A stretch of 64,000 bases of DNA from Silene latifolia (lineage: Eukaryota > Streptophyta > Magnoliopsida > Caryophyllales > Caryophyllaceae). Position 1 is the first letter of the stretch; each line of letters starts with the position of its first letter. Position numbers and translations under genes: made by a program. Shown in pieces: positions 1-12,001 of the stretch. The stretch lies in assembly GCF_048544455.1 (NCBI RefSeq), contig NC_133538.1, forward strand, positions 454,473,311 to 454,537,310, written 5' to 3'. The notes under the pieces were generated by a model that did no database searches, had not been told where the DNA came from, and saw only the letters and a program-made list of their open reading frames with translations.

Positions 1-123
1 ATCTCAATTTCCGTTTAAGAAGAAGATCCCATCAACTTTATTTAAATTCATTTTAAATGAACTATAATCTAGCATGCGAGAATGATTAAACTAAGGTGAT
101 GGCTTAAAGACTCTGACATCTGC
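1..123. other. Left flank, part of element X interior
   Basis: AT-rich non-coding sequence left of the TSD of element A. Because A is bounded by a matching 5-bp duplication, this piece and the sequence from 12007 onward were once contiguous, so it is inferred to be interior of the minus-strand element X. No reading frame or motif is visible. Confidence 0.5.
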
Positions 124-1066
124 ATGTCTGCAGATACCCGTATCCGTCGATATTGGAATTTATAGAGAACCCGACAAACACCCGATGATGATAGGACACA
201 TGTATTCTTTAGTTGTCATTGTCATTATTTGAGCTCGTTTTACGATGTAGAATGAGCGTTGTCGACGAAGTATTTTATTAATTTAAATGATATTTAAATT
301 AAATGTTTTTTTTAAAGTGAATTCATTTTATTGTTTTAATTTGAATTTATTTTCTTAAATTTATTTTATTGAAAATAAAATATATTTTTGATTTGAAAAA
401 TTATTCTTTAGTTATTTGATTTGAAAAATCAATTTATATCGTTTATAAACCGTATTTGAAGAACTCGATTTTTACGATGGTTTTATACGCGATTTTTGAG
501 CTCGTTTTCTACTTGATTTGGGCTCGATTTTCGACGCACTTTCGGCCCAATCCCCTCTCCTCCAACCCGTGTTCAAATCCCAGCCAAAACCCACCACAAA
601 ACCCTGGCTTAGCCCTCCCAAATCACGTCCCAAACAGCCCAACACCACCTTCGCTGCTCTGTTTTGCAGCCCCAAATCCGACACCAAAACTGCCCCGTAT
701 TCGACTCCAATGCGACCCATATCTCACCTCCCACCTAGCCCACATATCAAGCTATAATTCCAAGCCCTTTCCCATGCAACCCACGTCCAAACTCCTTCAC
801 AAACCTCACGCAACAAGCAGCCCCTCTGTTTTCGTTCTCCAAACCCGAGCCCAATCAAACACTTCCAAACCCGCTCCAAACGGCTACCAAACCTGTGCCC
901 ATGACCACCCATCCACACCTGACTATCCTAAACATATTACCATGCCTTGCCCACCAAGAAACACTCCTCAAAAACCCTACACGAGCTCATGAAAGCTGCT
1001 GGACAGCAGCAGCGAAACAAAGCAGCCCGACTGCTTGTTGCTCTCTTTTACCCTACTTTAACTCCC

Positions 1067-1074
1067 TATAAATA
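1067..1074 (+). promoter_or_regulatory. TATA box of LTR A
   Basis: TATAAATA in a C-rich context about 940 bp into the LTR. The same motif is at 9770-9777 in the 3' LTR. Transcription would start near 1098, giving a U3 of about 0.97 kb and an unusually long R-U5 of about 2.2 kb. Confidence 0.7.
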
Positions 1075-2248
1075 CCTCCCCTCTGCCATACTTTCATTCC
1101 TCTAAGTTCTCCCCACATCATACTGCAAATAACAACCATCAATCGTCCAAAAAAACCCTAAACTAAAGCCGTGACAGCCGCTTGAAAACAGGGACACAAA
1201 TCTTGTTTTCGAGTTTCTGTTGTGGTTTTTGGCCTTGATTCTCGTGCACAAATCCTATTAAAACTTCTGGTTTATTTCCATATTCACAAAATTCAGTCTT
1301 TCTAGTTTCCAAAACATCTTTCGGATTGAAAAATCGTTAAGAAACGAAGTCGTGGTGAGCGATTGAAAATCGCTGCTCAAGTCTGCCTTTTGAACGTGTT
1401 GGTTCGTGATTTCAAAATTCAATTTCAATTGTCTTCGTCGACGACGGCCCCTGGAGATAAAATCTACGATCGATTACGACCCAAGACGGTGTCAACGATA
1501 CATGTAGGTTGAGGGTGCATCAAATCCTCCTTCTTTCCCTTTTTATTTCGTTATTTTTATTTGTTTTTCTATCGCTTATTTTATATATTATACATCGTCT
1601 AACATCGTTAACTATGAAACATTAGTATAGTATGAGTATGAGTTAAAGTGCCATTCCGAATACCCGCGTTGACTTGAGTTGGGAAAGAAATCCGCCAGAT
1701 TGGTCGGTCGTATCCCCTTCTCATTTACATATCCTCGTATTTGAAATCGGACAGAATTAAATCAATCTAATTGGCGTAGTATGTTATTTGTACCTTTGTT
1801 TTAACTTTGATCTTTTCATTCATCGTAATAGTAGGCCACCTTTACATAATTCTTTCAACTAATTTAACACCTCAATTTAGTTCGTTAATTCATTAGGCAT
1901 CTTAGGGGTAAAATAACATTATTGTAAATGAAATTTGCAATCTTCTAATTTTTAATTTAATTCATCTTCCCATTCACTAATTTTCTCATTAGCATGGAAG
2001 TGCGTGCTTAACACCTTTCCATTTGCACTCGCTGACAAATTAGAATTGTTTTAACCTAGTTCATAATTATTTAATTTAATTTATAATTAATTAACCTTTA
2101 ATTTGTTTTACTTGTTTCTAATATTGTAAATTTTGTTTTTATTATTTTTTAAGGTTCAAAATATGTAAATTTAATTTAGTGAATTTTTCCGTAATTCATT
2201 TTACTGATTTCGAAATTAAAATGCAATTAACTTTATTTTCTACAAAAA

Positions 2249-2298
2249 CCGTGCACTGCACGGGTCTGTTCTGACTTCTGATCCGTGCACTGCACGGG
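2249..2298 (+). repeat. Twin palindromes in LTR A
   Basis: The palindrome CCGTGCACTGCACGG occurs at 2249 and again at 2283, 34 bp apart. The pair is kept in the 3' LTR at 10952 and 10986, where the second copy carries one C-to-T change. It lies in the R-U5 part of an AT-rich stretch. Confidence 0.8.
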
Positions 2299-3306
2299 TC
2301 TGCCAGTTTTGATTTCTTTTCTTCTTTTGTTTCTTTAATTGTTTACTAATCTTATTTTAATAAATATGGATTGGTGAATAATTTTAATGAGTTGGGTTCA
2401 ATTTAATCAATAAGTTGTACCTAATTTATTTCAAACCTTTGTATTTGTTTAATTTAATTTAATTAGTTTAATTCTAGTCTAATTTGTTTACTAATTAATA
2501 AATCGGCTAACATCATTAATCAATCTAACTTAGTTTCAGCCTTTTTGTTTACATTTATTTTATTTGTTAAGTCATAATAGTTTATGTTGTTTTTGTTAGT
2601 TTGTATTGTAATTTTGTATCATGTATATAGGTTTTATTTTAATTGAGTCAAAATAATTTCGATAGTTGTTGTAATTAGATCAAGTTGTATCTCTAAATTC
2701 TCGTTGTGTCGGCATGAAATGCCTGGGTTGTAATAGGGTAGATCCCAACGGCTCCCCCATTCCCCTTAAGCCTTGTTTGCTCTGTTTTATGTGTTGTTAG
2801 ATCAATCAACCCACATGCTAAATTACAACTTTGACAAAGTTAGTTTAGTTGCATCTAAATCGACATAGAAACCTCACATGTTAGGGTTTTAAAACGATGT
2901 TTACATATCATATATCGCAGTAGCTACGACCTTGTTTGAAATCCGATACTTAACTTAGTAGAGGCCGTTATCGACGGGCGGGGTTAGGTGTCCTTATGGG
3001 CTTCCTAACACGTACCCTCACCCCTTACTCAAGATCTATGGTTTGTGGATCCGTCTAAATACGATTGGATTACGAGAGTCATTCAAATCGAGTGATATAG
3101 GGTACAAGTCTTTATCTTTAATCACTCGTAGTCGATTGGCTTTATGCTTTTCGACGAAAGGTGTAAAGTTGACTTGAACGGTTCCAATTTCCCAAAAAAC
3201 TTGGTGGCGACTCTAATTTGTCTTAATTCGATTCGAAAGAACCTCGAGTCGATTATGCCTAGTGTGGATCCCGCGGACGCAGTTCCCGCGGGCCTTGTCC
3301 ACAGTT

Positions 3307-3324
3307 TGGCGACTCCGCTGGGGA
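3307..3324 (+). other. Primer binding site of A (tRNA-Arg type)
   Basis: TGGCGACTCCGCTGGGGA starts 3 bp after the LTR end. From memory it is complementary, with one mismatch, to the 3' end of plant tRNA-Arg(ACG), the primer used by Ogre/Tat elements. Element H has the same site with one change. Confidence 0.85.
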
Positions 3325-4421
3325 AAACAGGACTAGTTACACTTTGTTTCTAGGGTCTTTTCCTCCAAGGTGAAACTTGAAAAGAAAGTATTGGAAAGTA
3401 AAACATTACTCGTAGTGCTACGATTCATGCATAAATCCTTAAGGACTTTCCCGGCCGTCCCAGCGCTTCCTTGTGACGCGTGGGGGGCGACGTCCCACTA
3501 TGCCAGGAACTTGCACATTGCTTGCTTCCGCTCCTCCTCGTCGTGGTTCTTGATGGTGGGGATGCTCTTCTAGGTACTCTACCTAAAGGCCCTTGCTCTA
3601 TAAGACCCAAAAAGGATGGAGGGCATATACCTTCTTGTAGAAGACTTGCCGAGACTTAGAGATGTCTAGGAGCATACATCCTTATAACATGAGAATGACA
3701 ATGTGCGAAATGAATTTCCCGAGTCTTTTCAAATTTTCCATATCGATTTCAAAACCGAACTTGTGAACAACTTACTTTCAAAATAGCATGGTTTTAAAAA
3801 CGCGGAATGCTGCCCAAGTAGGACTAGATTTTTCGGCCCAAAATAAGCTTTTATAGCCGGCATGCTGCCCATTTTAAATCTCGTTTTCAAATCGATTATT
3901 CGTTTTTTTTCAAATTCAATCCAAAATATTTCTCGAACCTTAACCAAGCATGAAATGCGTCGAGTCGTTTCCGGGTCCTGGCCGTGTTAGGCTAGGCGTG
4001 TTTTGCCCTAAGTGTCTAGAACACGACCTTGTTGGGTCACCCAAGCTCACCTCTTGGGCTTCGAGTCATGTGGGTCGACCAATTGGTCTAGGATAGTCCA
4101 CAGAGACGTCCAAGCTAGGCCATTTAGGGCGTTTCACTTAAACCTATGGGCTATGTTAGTCCAATCACGGGTTTAGTCACACCGAGTCCAGTTTAGAATC
4201 GAGTTATGATGGTTTGGGTCATGTCGTTTTGTCGAGTCTAAAATGAATCGAGGTCTAAATCCAACCGTGAGTCGAACCTTTTGGTTAGTCAGTCTTCAGT
4301 TGAGTCTTTGTTTGAGTCAAGTTGGTATCGTGTCCTTAAGTGTGCAGGGGCTCTTACTTTAAATATTGACTCGGTTCGGGGTTTTCTTGTAGAAAGGCCG
4401 CCAAAAACCCGACGTCAAGCA
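3325..4421 (+). other. Untranslated leader of element A
   Basis: About 1.1 kb between PBS and gag. Short open frames on both strands are unrelated to each other and lack known motifs. I see no clear tandem array here, in contrast to the leader of H. Confidence 0.6.
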
Positions 4422-5879
4422 ATGGAAGATGCTGTTAACAAGCTCACTGAGGCCGTGAACCTCATGATGACTAGAATGCATGCGATCGAATCTAAGCTGG
4501 GTGAAGATTCCTCTTCATCCACCCCACCTCTGACTGATCTAGAGAAACGGTTCAAGTTCATTGAAGACCGTCTGAAGCTCTCCCAGGGGAAGAACATCCA
4601 CTATGAAAATGCTAGGACCTATGCCCCAGTTCAGGATAAGTTGCCCACAAACATGGTACTCACTGATATCCCAAAGTTTAAGGGCACAGAAGATCCAGTC
4701 CACCATGTTAAGGCCTATAAGGGGTACTTAGCACTGAAGGGAGTACCCGCTGACATGCTCTCTGAAATTTTCGCCCAATCTCTGGGTGAACACCCGAAGG
4801 CGTGGTTCTACAATCTCGACCTTAAGAACTTCCCCACTTTCGAAGATATTACGGTGGAATTCTGTAAGCACTATGCTGACAATGTCGAGATTCAAACCAA
4901 CATAAGAACATTGGAGGTGATGACACAAAAAGACAAAGAAGGCTTTACTGAATTCCTTGCAAGATGGCGCGCTGAAAGCGTGAAATTAGCCAAGAAGCCT
5001 GACGAAGTTGAAATGGTAGATAAGTTCGTAAATAATCTATGACCTATTTACCGTAATGCTCTGAAATACCAGAATTTTGGCTCTTTCAAAGAATTGATAA
5101 GAATCGGGATAAAGGTAGAAGATGATGTCATAAGGGCAGAGGCTGAAAAGCCGAAAGGGTACCAAGGGGCTTCATCGTCTAAGGGCAAGGCCCCAGCAAT
5201 GGCCCATATTGATGAAGCCATCAATCTCTTAGAAGGGCAATCGAAGAAGTCGCAGTGCCAAACGCCTAGGGCATTCACCGATATCGGATGCACTTATACA
5301 TATGCTCTCCAAAGGCTCATAGCCCAAGGAAAGCTGAAGCCTATTGGTCCTACTCCGGACCCTCCCGCTGATCAACAAGGTAAATGGTATAAACCAAATG
5401 CCTACTGTGCCTTTCATCAAGGGAAAGGCCATGATACTGAAAGGTGCTATCGACTGAAGCACGAAATTCAAGACATGATCGAGAATGGAACACTCCCGAT
5501 CCCAACTATTAAACCCAATAACATCACCAATCCATTTGGCGATCACGCCAACTTTGTTTCTGCCGAAGACAATGTCGATTATTCCCATCTTATCCACCCA
5601 TGTCACTTGAAATGGGTGTTTATCGGGAAAATATTTGTGGATTGCTTTGAATTCTTGCCAAACCCGAAGAATGAAATTCAAATCGGGAGTCTTGCTCTAG
5701 AATGTACTCCTCTCGTTAACGAATTTAATAAAAGACAATTTGATTCACCAACCTTCATCACTAGCGTAGATCCTCAGAGGACTACCTCGGGATGGAGGCA
5801 GACCATAATAGGGATCGAGGACCAGAGCCGGGCATCTAAGCTGACAGCTGAACAAGAGAAAGCTCAAGACCAGATTTGA
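4422..5879 (+). pseudogene. Gag-like protein of element A, one nonsense codon
   Basis: Structural protein of a Tat/Ogre-type retrotransposon. The start is placed at the ATG at 4422 (MEDAVNKL); the frame is open upstream to 4281 but that part is unlike Gag. The N-terminal third is helical and charged. The middle (about 4640-5090) reads as a retrotransposon Gag/capsid domain, with AWFYNLDL and FLARWRAES. A TGA at 5040-5042 interrupts it (one C-to-T step from CGA) and the same frame continues without a shift to 5879. The C-terminal module has a PIGPTPDP motif followed by a zinc-knuckle-like YCAFHQGKGHDTERC (CX2HX4HX4C). About 485 codons; no protease motif. Probably inactive in this copy. Confidence 0.8.
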
Positions 5880-6461
5880 AAATTATGAGTCGGGATCTGT
5901 TTTCTTATCTTAGTCGAGTCGAGTCTAGAACTTTCTTTTTTTGAATTTGAGTCGTTTGTTCCGCGATGACCTAGGATGTGTCCTAGGAATCGTTTCTTCG
6001 AGTCTGTTAAGCATTTCTCATTCCAATAAAAAAGTTGCAGTTTCGTTTCCAAATATGTCTTGTTTCCAATCCTCAATCATTCCGAAACATGATAAAATGC
6101 ACAACACACTCAAAGGAATCCCTGGGGTAGAAATATGTCCTGTTTCAAAATGTAAGGTACACTAGGATCCCGTGTTTGATTCCTTTACCTATTCCATGTC
6201 TGGTGGTAGAAAACCTCCATTTGAACCAATGTTTGTGACAAGCTTTTAGATGATTCTATAACAAACCCGGACTAGCTCCTTGTTTCCCCTATCAATGATG
6301 GAAGGCAAGCCTCTTCCCCAACAAAATCATCCCATCTCGAAGAGAGAAGATATCAACCCGTTCTAAAAAGGAATTGTTAGTTCTTACCCAAATTAGTTGG
6401 CGAAGCCCAGTTTTCAAGGTGTATCCATTTATGATTAAGAGAATGAATAGAAGATCATTTT

Positions 6462-6600
6462 CAAAGAGAGAAAAAAAATGAAAAAAAATGAAAAAAAATG
6501 AGAAAAAGAGAAAAATTGGAAAAGTGAAAAAAAATGAAAAAAAAAAGAAAAATGAAAAAAAAGATGAAAGAAAAAGAAAAAAGAAAAAAGATGTTGAAGT
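6462..6600 (+). repeat. Purine-rich simple repeat
   Basis: Imperfect repeats of GAAAAAAAAT-like units. They generate spurious Phe-rich frames on the minus strand, which I reject as genes. Confidence 0.85.
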
Positions 6601-6979
6601 TATTGCGGAATGCTTTTGGTTGGATGCCGAAGTTACGGAAGACATAAGTCAAGCCAAGTACCCATAGTTGAAGTTCAATGGGCGAAGCCCAAAAGCGTCA
6701 GTAGTAACCTCTTTACCCTCTAAGTCCTTCCTGAGACAGTTACAAGGGATAGTCGGGAATTTTGAGAATCATTACGCTTGTGCTGTTACACCCAGCCTTT
6801 AGGGTCCAGATATGGAGATTTGAACCCACATTGTTTTCCAACCCATCCTATTGTTACCAACCCTAGACACGGGATTTAACGGTACTTTACAGGCTAGAAT
6901 GGGATATGACATGATACCTTAGGTGAAACCTTCGAGTGTGTACACACAATCAAAATGCCAATTTAATGCACCTTGATCG

Positions 6980-7021
6980 AACTACGTCGGATTTGATTTC
7001 GCTCCACGCGAATACGTAGGC
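6980..7021 (+). other. Conserved stem-loop, copy 1
   Basis: Outer arms CTACGT and ACGTAG enclose inner arms TTCGC and GCGAA around a short loop. Related hairpins with different but still paired inner arms occur at 8541-8584 and 39358-39391. Confidence 0.65.
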
Positions 7022-7264
7022 AGTCCTTCTGAACAAGGGATTCAATCCACTCATCAACCAAGTTGTCATCTTGTCGGTTTCTTACGGGTCTTAACCAAGT
7101 CCAAATGAAGCCACCTTTGTTTGAGTCGGTCTTAGCACTCGATGTATGCTAGGATAAGGATATAGGCTCGGATGAATAGTATCAAGTTTCAGAATGAGCT
7201 TTATCTAACGGTTTAGGCAAAGATGTTGAGTCACATAGATGTGGGTTTGTGTTGGGAACAGAAA

Positions 7265-7390
7265 ATATGAAAAATCCGCTGAAAAGAAAGAAGGCGTGGA
7301 AGAAAAATAGTAAAAGCCCGCTGAAAAGAAAGAAGGCGGTGACAAGAAATGATGAAAACCCGCTGAAAAGAAAGGAGGCGAGGAGAAGAG
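7265..7390 (+). repeat. Three tandem copies with short hairpin
   Basis: The unit contains CCGCTGAAAAGAAAG followed by AAGGCG and recurs three times at about 50-60 bp spacing. CCGC and GCGG can pair in the second copy. A short Lys/Arg-rich frame crosses it (90 codons from 7249), but nothing supports translation. Confidence 0.7.
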
Positions 7391-7849
7391 TGACAGAATG
7401 TTCCCAACAAGAGTTATGTGTGATGTCTAAGTGTTCTCATAAAATCAGTCTGTGTTTAGTATCTGGGCGAAGACAACGTTGTTACTCTGTGAGTTTAATC
7501 CTCCTTGTCAAGGCCAAGTGATCTTGATTCCCATGTGCCCTCGGGAGCACGCCCATGCCATACGATATCTCCGTCCCAAGTCCGACGACTTTGTGATTCC
7601 CATTTGCCATCTTTTGGCGCCAGAATGGCCAATTTACATTTCTACCCCCAACAAGTCAATAATCGAATTAAATCCCGTGCACACTTACGGTTTTATTTTC
7701 TTTTTTGTTTTACGGTAGCGGGCTACGCCCACGTTATTTACGGGTCATACAGAGTGTCTGAGTCGTATTTCCTGCTCACCTATCAAGGTTCAATTTCAAA
7801 ATGCCAAATATTTCAGAATTCCGAAATTTCAAAAACTTTTTGCATCAAA

Positions 7850-8165
7850 TTTTGGGTCGACGACCCAACATCCAAGGGATTCATTTCGAATTCAAAATTT
7901 GGGTCGATGGCCCAATTATTCAAAATTTTCAACTTGTTCAAATTTCGGGTCGATGACCCAGTCATTCAAATTTAATTTTAGGTCGACGACCCAGCATTCC
8001 AACACTTCAACTTCAAACCTCGGGTCGATGGCCCAACATGCTAAGTGATGTCAAAATTTAAAATTCGGGTCGATGGCCCAATTATTCATGACTTTCAACG
8101 TGTTCAATTTTCGGGTCGATGACCCAATCTTTCAAATAATCCAATTTTAAGATCGATGATCCAAA
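7850..8165 (+). repeat. Array of GGGTCGAYGACCC palindromes
   Basis: Eight copies of a near-palindrome, GGGTCGACGACCC or GGGTCGATGRCCC, lie about 35-55 bp apart in AT-rich filler. The last copy reads GATCGATGATC, in which both arms changed together. Confidence 0.8.
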
Positions 8166-8235
8166 TGTGCTTATGTGATGATTATTGCTAGTACGTTTTT
8201 GTGTTTCAAATATAGCAGGATATGCTTCAACTGGG

Positions 8236-8303
8236 GGCTCTAAAGTCTTCGACTTTAGAGCCATTGCAAACTGGGGGCTCTGAAGCCGTTGGTTTCAGAG
8301 ACC
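8236..8303 (+). repeat. Two hairpins following PPT-like motifs
   Basis: Two copies of AACTGGGGGCTCT, like the real PPT, each run into an inverted repeat. Hairpin 1 (8236-8262) has a perfect 12-bp stem GGCTCTAAAGTC with a TTC loop. Hairpin 2 (8276-8303) has GGCTCTGAA pairing with TTCAGAGACC, with one bulged base. Relative to hairpin 1, an A-T pair has become G-C. Confidence 0.75.
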
Positions 8304-8436
8304 ATTATCAGGATGTAAAGGATGACATCCACCAAGAATTCAATTCAATACAAGAGTATGAAATGGAAGAATTCCGTAGCTAAAAGCAAATGATGAAAGC
8401 GGCGGAAACCTCCTTGGAAAGTCTCGTCCCATTCGG

Positions 8437-8535
8437 ACAAGCGCCAACAGATGATAAATTTTGGGCAAATGTCAGCAGATGATGAATTTTGGACATACGC
8501 CAGCAGATGATAAACTTTGGGCATGTGTCAGCAGT
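8437..8535 (+). repeat. Short tandem repeats
   Basis: Three to four imperfect units of about 37 bp containing 'cagcagatgataaa' and 'ttgggca'. Confidence 0.7.
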
Positions 8536-8540
8536 TGCCG

Positions 8541-8584
8541 AACTACGACGCGGGTTTGATTCCGTCAGAAACGGATAAGTAGGC
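8541..8584 (+). other. Conserved stem-loop, copy 2
   Basis: Outer arms CTAC and GTAG; inner arms TCCGT and ACGGA. The inner arms differ from copy 1 on both sides and still pair. Confidence 0.65.
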
Positions 8585-8818
8585 GCCTAAGGATAAGGCT
8601 CAATCCACCATATATGCAATTTATGGGTCGACGACCAATGATGACAATTTGACGCAACAGAAGCAAGAGTTAATCCCCGACGAAGTTTCAGGTATGATCT
8701 CTTCTTATGGCTGGCGAGCTTATATACGCAAGTCTAATGGACTATAAACGACCCGCAGAATCCTCAGGTCGAGAGGGACTTGGGGTATATTTGACTTTCG
8801 CCTTGTCCAAGCCTCAGT

Positions 8819-8832
8819 CAAAGTGGGGGCTC
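8819..8832 (+). other. Polypurine tract of A
   Basis: CAAAGTGGGGGCTC lies immediately before the 3' LTR start TGTAG and would prime plus-strand DNA synthesis. Confidence 0.75.
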
Positions 8833-11800
8833 TGTAGATACCCGTATCCGTCGATATTGGAATTTATAGAGAACCCGACAAACACCCGATGATGATAGGA
8901 CACATGTATTCTTTAGTTGTCATTGTCATTATATGGGCTCGTTTTACGATGTAGAATGAGCGTTGTCGACGAAGTATTTTATTAATTTAAATGATATTTA
9001 AATTAAATGTTTTTTTAAAGTGAATTCATTTTATTGTTTTAATTTGAATTTATTTTCTTAAATTTATTTTATTGAAAATAAAATATATTTTTGATTTGAA
9101 AAATTATTCTTTAGTTATTTGATTTCAAAAATCAATTTATATCGTTTATAAACCGTATTTGAAGAACTCGATTTTTACGATGGTTTTATACGCGATTTTT
9201 GAGCTCGTTTTCTACTTGATTTGGGCTCGATTTTCGACGCACTTTCGGCCCAATCCCCTCTCCTCCAACCCGTGTTCAAATCCCAGCCAAAACCCACCAC
9301 AAAACCCTGGCTTAGCCCTCCCAAATCACGTCCCAAACAGCCCAGCACCACATTCGCTGCTCTGTTTTGCAGCCCCAAATCCGACACCAAAACTGCCCCG
9401 TATTCGACTCCAATGCGACCCATATCTCACCTCCCACCTAGCCCACATATCAAGCTATAATTCCAAGCCCTTATCCATGCAACCCACGTCCAAACTCCTT
9501 CACAAACCTCACGCAACAAGCAGCCCCCCTGTTTTCGTTCTCCAAACCCGAGCCCAATCAAACACTTCCAAACCCGCTCCAAACGGCTACCAAACCCGTG
9601 CCCATGACCACCCATCCACACCTGACTATCCTAAACATATTAACATGCCTTTACCACCAAGAAACACCCCTCAAAAACCCTACACGAGCTCATGAAAGCT
9701 GCTGGACAGCAGCAGCGAAACAAAGCAGCACGACTGCTTGTTGCTCTCTTTTACCCTACTTTAACTCCCTATAAATACCACCCCTCTGCCATACTTTCAT
9801 TCCTCTAAGTTCTCCCCACATCATACTACAAATAACAACCATCAATCGTCCAAAAAAACCCTAAACTAAAGCCGTGACAGCCGCTTGAATACAGGGACAA
9901 AAATCTTGTTTTCGAGTTTCTGTCGTGGTCTTTGGCCTTGATTCTTGTGCACAAATCCTATTAAAACTTCTGTATTATTTCCATATTCACAAAACTCATT
10001 CTTTCTAGTTTCCAAAACATCTTTCGGATTGAAAAATCGTTGAGAAACGAAGTCGTGGTGAGCGATTGAAAATCGCTGCTCAAGTCTGCCTTTTGAACGT
10101 GTTGGTTCGTGATTTCAAAATTCAATTTCAGATGTCTTCGTCGGCGACGGCCCCTGGAGATAAAATCTACGAACGATTACGACCCAAGACGGTGTCAACG
10201 ATACATGTAGGTTGAGGGTGCATCAAATCCTCCTTCTTTCCCTTTTTATTTCGTTATTTTTATTTGTTTTTCTATCGCTTATTTTATATATTATACATCG
10301 TCTAACATCGTTAACTATGAAACATTAGTATACTATGAGTATGAGTTAAAGTGCCATTCCGAATACCCGCGTTGACTTGAGTTGGGAAAGAAATCCGCCA
10401 GATTGGTCGGTCGTATCCCCTTCTGATTTACATATCCTCGTATTTGGAATCAGACAGAATTAAATCAATCTTATTGGCGTAGTCTGTTATTTGTACCTTT
10501 GTTTAACTTTGATCTTTTCATTCATCGTAATAGTAGGCCACCTTTACATAATTCTTTCAACTAATTTAACACCTCAATTTAGTTCGTTAATTCATTAGGC
10601 ATCTTAGGGGTAAAATAACATTATTGTAAATGAAATTTACAATCTTCTAATTCTTAATTGAATTCATCTTCCCATTCACTAATTTTCTCGTTAGCATGGA
10701 AGTGCGTGCTTAACACCTTTCCATTTGCACTCGTTGACAAATTAGAATTGTTTTTAACCTAGTTCGTAATTATTTAAATTAATTTATAATTAATTAACCT
10801 TTAATTTGTTTTACTTGTTTCTAATATTGTAAATTTTGTTTTTATTATTTTTTAAGGTTCAAAATATGTAAATTTAATTTAGTGAATTTTTCCGTAATTT
10901 ATTTTACTGATTTCGAAATTAAAATGCAATTAACTTTGTTTTCTACAAAAACCGTGCACTGCACGGGTCTGTTCTGACTTCTGATCCGTGCACTGCATGG
11001 GTCTGCCAGTTTTGATTTCTTTTCTTCTTTTGTTTCTTTAATTGTTTACCAATCCTATTTTAATAAATATGGATTGGTGAATAATTTTAATGAGTTGGGT
11101 TCAATTTAATCAATAAGTTGTACCTAATTTATTTCAAACCTTTGTATTTGTTTAATTTAATTAGTTTAATTCTAGTCTAATTTGTTTACTAATTAATAAA
11201 TCGGCTAACATCATTAATCAATCTAACTTAGTTTTAGCCTTTTTGTTTACATTTATTTTATTTGTTAAGTCATAATAGTTTAAGTTTTTTTTGTTAGTTT
11301 GTATTGTAATTTTGTATCATGTATATAGGTTTTATTTTAATTGAGTCAAAATAATTTCGATAGTTGTTGTAATTAGATCGAGTTGTATCTCTAAATTCTC
11401 GTTGTGTCGGCATGAAATGCCTGGGTTGTAATAGGGTAGATCCCAACGGCTCCCCCATTCCCCTTAAGCCTTGTTTGCTCTGTTTTATGTGTTGTTAGAT
11501 CAATCAACCCTCATGCTAAATTACAACTTTGACAAAGTTAGTTTAGTTGCATCTAAATCGACATAGAAACCTTACATGTTAGGGTTTTAAAACGATGTTT
11601 GCATATCATATATCGCAGTAGCTACGACCTTGTTTGAAATCCGATACTTGACTTAGTAGAGGCCGTTATCGACGGGCGGGGTTAGGTGTCCTTATGGGCT
11701 TCCTAACACGTACCCTCACCCCTTACTCAAGATCTATGGTTTGTGGATCCGTCTAAATACCATTGGATTACGAGAGTCATTCAAATCGAGTGATATAGAG

Positions 11801-12001
11801 TACAAGTCTTTATCTTTAATGACTCGTAGTCGATTGGCTTTATGCTTTTCGACGAAAGGTGTAAAGTTGACTTGAACGGTTCCAAGTTCCCCAAAAACTT
11901 GGTGGCGACTCTAATTTGTCTTAATTCGATTCGAAACAACCTCGAGTCGATTATGCCTAGTGTGGATCCCGCGGACGCAGTTCCCGCAGGCCTTGTCCAC
12001 A
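8833..12001 (+). repeat. 3' LTR of element A
   Basis: 3169-bp partner of 129-3303. TATA box at 9770-9777. It is followed by the target duplication ATGTC at 12002-12006. Confidence 0.92.

Larger units (their letters stand above)
129..3303 (+). repeat. 5' LTR of element A
   Basis: This 3175-bp direct repeat matches 8833-12001 nearly throughout. It starts TGCAGATACC where its partner has TGTAGATACC, and ends in CACA just before the PBS. It contains a TATA box at 1067-1074 and a twin palindrome at 2249-2298. An open frame at 456-992 is present in both LTRs but lies upstream of the TATA box, is rich in Pro/Asn/Ser, and has no recognisable domain; I treat it as non-coding U3. Confidence 0.92.
5880..8818 (+). 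other. Long 3' non-coding region of element A
   Basis: Nearly 3 kb without a coding frame I would accept. It is built from structured repeats listed separately. Parts resemble the 3' region of element H (for example the blocks near 6790-6850 and 38462-38520, both with a 'ggtccaga' core), which ties the two families together. Confidence 0.7.

Noticed and set aside
456..992. 178-codon frame present in both LTRs of A (also 9159-9695)
   Set aside because: It lies in U3 upstream of the TATA box, is simple in composition, and is shared only because the LTRs are copies of each other.
6292..6652. Phe/Ser-rich minus-strand frames
   Set aside because: Translation of a purine-rich simple repeat on the other strand; no gene signals.
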